A stretch of DNA of 21,335 nt, from the NCBI GenBank assembly GCA_902493585.1, contig CABUPZ010000041.1, positions 1-21,335 of the forward strand, written 5' to 3'. This document shows positions 21,157 to 21,335 of the stretch, piece by piece (positions within the stretch are counted from its first letter, which is position 1; each line of letters begins with the position of its first letter). A program made the position numbers and the translations under genes. The notes beneath the pieces were generated by a model. The model saw only the letters and a list, made by a program, of their open reading frames with translations, did no database searches and was not told the origin of the DNA. The stretch is from an uncultured Fusicatenibacter sp. GTDB taxonomy: Bacteria > Bacillota > Clostridia > Lachnospirales > Lachnospiraceae.

Positions 21157-21335
21157 ATGACAGAGATACGAAGAGCACGGGAGTGCGACATGAAGGATAT
21201 CAACCGGCTGCTGGTTCAGGTAAATATGGTGCATCATCAGGGACGTCCGGATCTGTTTCGGGCAGGAAAGAAAAAATATACGGATGAACAGCTGAGAGAA
21301 CTGATCCATGATGATTCCCGGCCGATCTTTGTGGC
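21157..21335 (+). CDS. GNAT-family N-acetyltransferase, 3'-truncated by window edge
   Basis: Sixty codons are visible to the window edge, beginning MTEIRRARECDMKDINRLLV. The pattern is the typical GNAT opening: a short first strand with paired Arg, then an acidic 'D...I..LL' first helix. The acetyl-CoA-binding motif lies beyond the window, so the assignment rests on the N-terminus alone. GAGGAG (21141-21146) is ten bases before the ATG. It is 29 bp from bioY with no terminator between, so cotranscription is likely. Confidence 0.72.
   Translation, partial: MTEIRRARECDMKDINRLLVQVNMVHHQGRPDLFRAGKKKYTDEQLRELIHDDSRPIFV

Overview
The window reads as chromosomal DNA of a low-to-medium GC anaerobic Firmicute, most likely a gut Lachnospiraceae (Blautia / Ruminococcus gnavus / Dorea-like). 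This rests on the gene families present, strong AGGAGG-type ribosome sites, near-consensus sigma-A promoters, a TTG start, and tight operons with ATGA or TTGA overlaps. That placement is an inference; there is no rRNA or tRNA gene in the window.

Region 1 (1-4532) is a locus for unsaturated uronic acid use: the 3' part of a GH88 unsaturated glucuronyl hydrolase, a DUF2264 protein, an AraC-type regulator on the opposite strand, an SDR dehydrogenase (DhuD-like) and an RpiB/LacB-fold isomerase (DhuI-like). GH88 would release the 4,5-unsaturated uronate left by polysaccharide lyases; the isomerase and then the dehydrogenase would carry it to 2-keto-3-deoxygluconate, as described for streptococcal glycosaminoglycan catabolism. 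Next comes a 391-bp gene-free stretch (4533-4923) with a long hairpin and small repeats.

Region 2 (4924-11305) is a complete 2-aminoethylphosphonate (AEP) locus. An RpiR-family regulator with its own terminator is followed by an operon for an ABC importer (ATPase, fused two-domain permease, lipoprotein), phnW (AEP:pyruvate transaminase) and phnX (phosphonoacetaldehyde hydrolase). It yields acetaldehyde and phosphate, and moves the amino group to alanine. A bidirectional terminator separates phnX from a convergent Lrp/AsnC gene, which is divergent from a MATE exporter gene with a perfect consensus promoter.

Region 3 (13607-15432) holds a DUF3737 beta-helix protein and then the wreckage of three genes in under 1 kb: a response regulator, its histidine kinase, and a secreted Gly-rich carbohydrate-binding protein. 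They are joined across three deletion junctions.

Region 4 (15442-21335) holds nagA and a YitT membrane protein on the minus strand. On the plus strand it holds a 20-codon ORF coupled to a YdjM-like membrane hydrolase, trmO (tRNA modification) with an AEC transporter, and bioY (biotin uptake) followed by the start of a GNAT acetyltransferase. The control regions are readable: a mirror-image divergent promoter pair with a terminator-like hairpin at the predicted 5' end of the yitT mRNA, a 19-bp-spacer promoter containing a tandem 9-mer, and a probable BirA operator over the bioY -35 box.

No CRISPR array, intact mobile element, phage gene or RNA gene was seen. The most unusual items are the collapsed two-component locus, the yitT leader hairpin, and the 19-residue periodicity of the DUF3737 protein.
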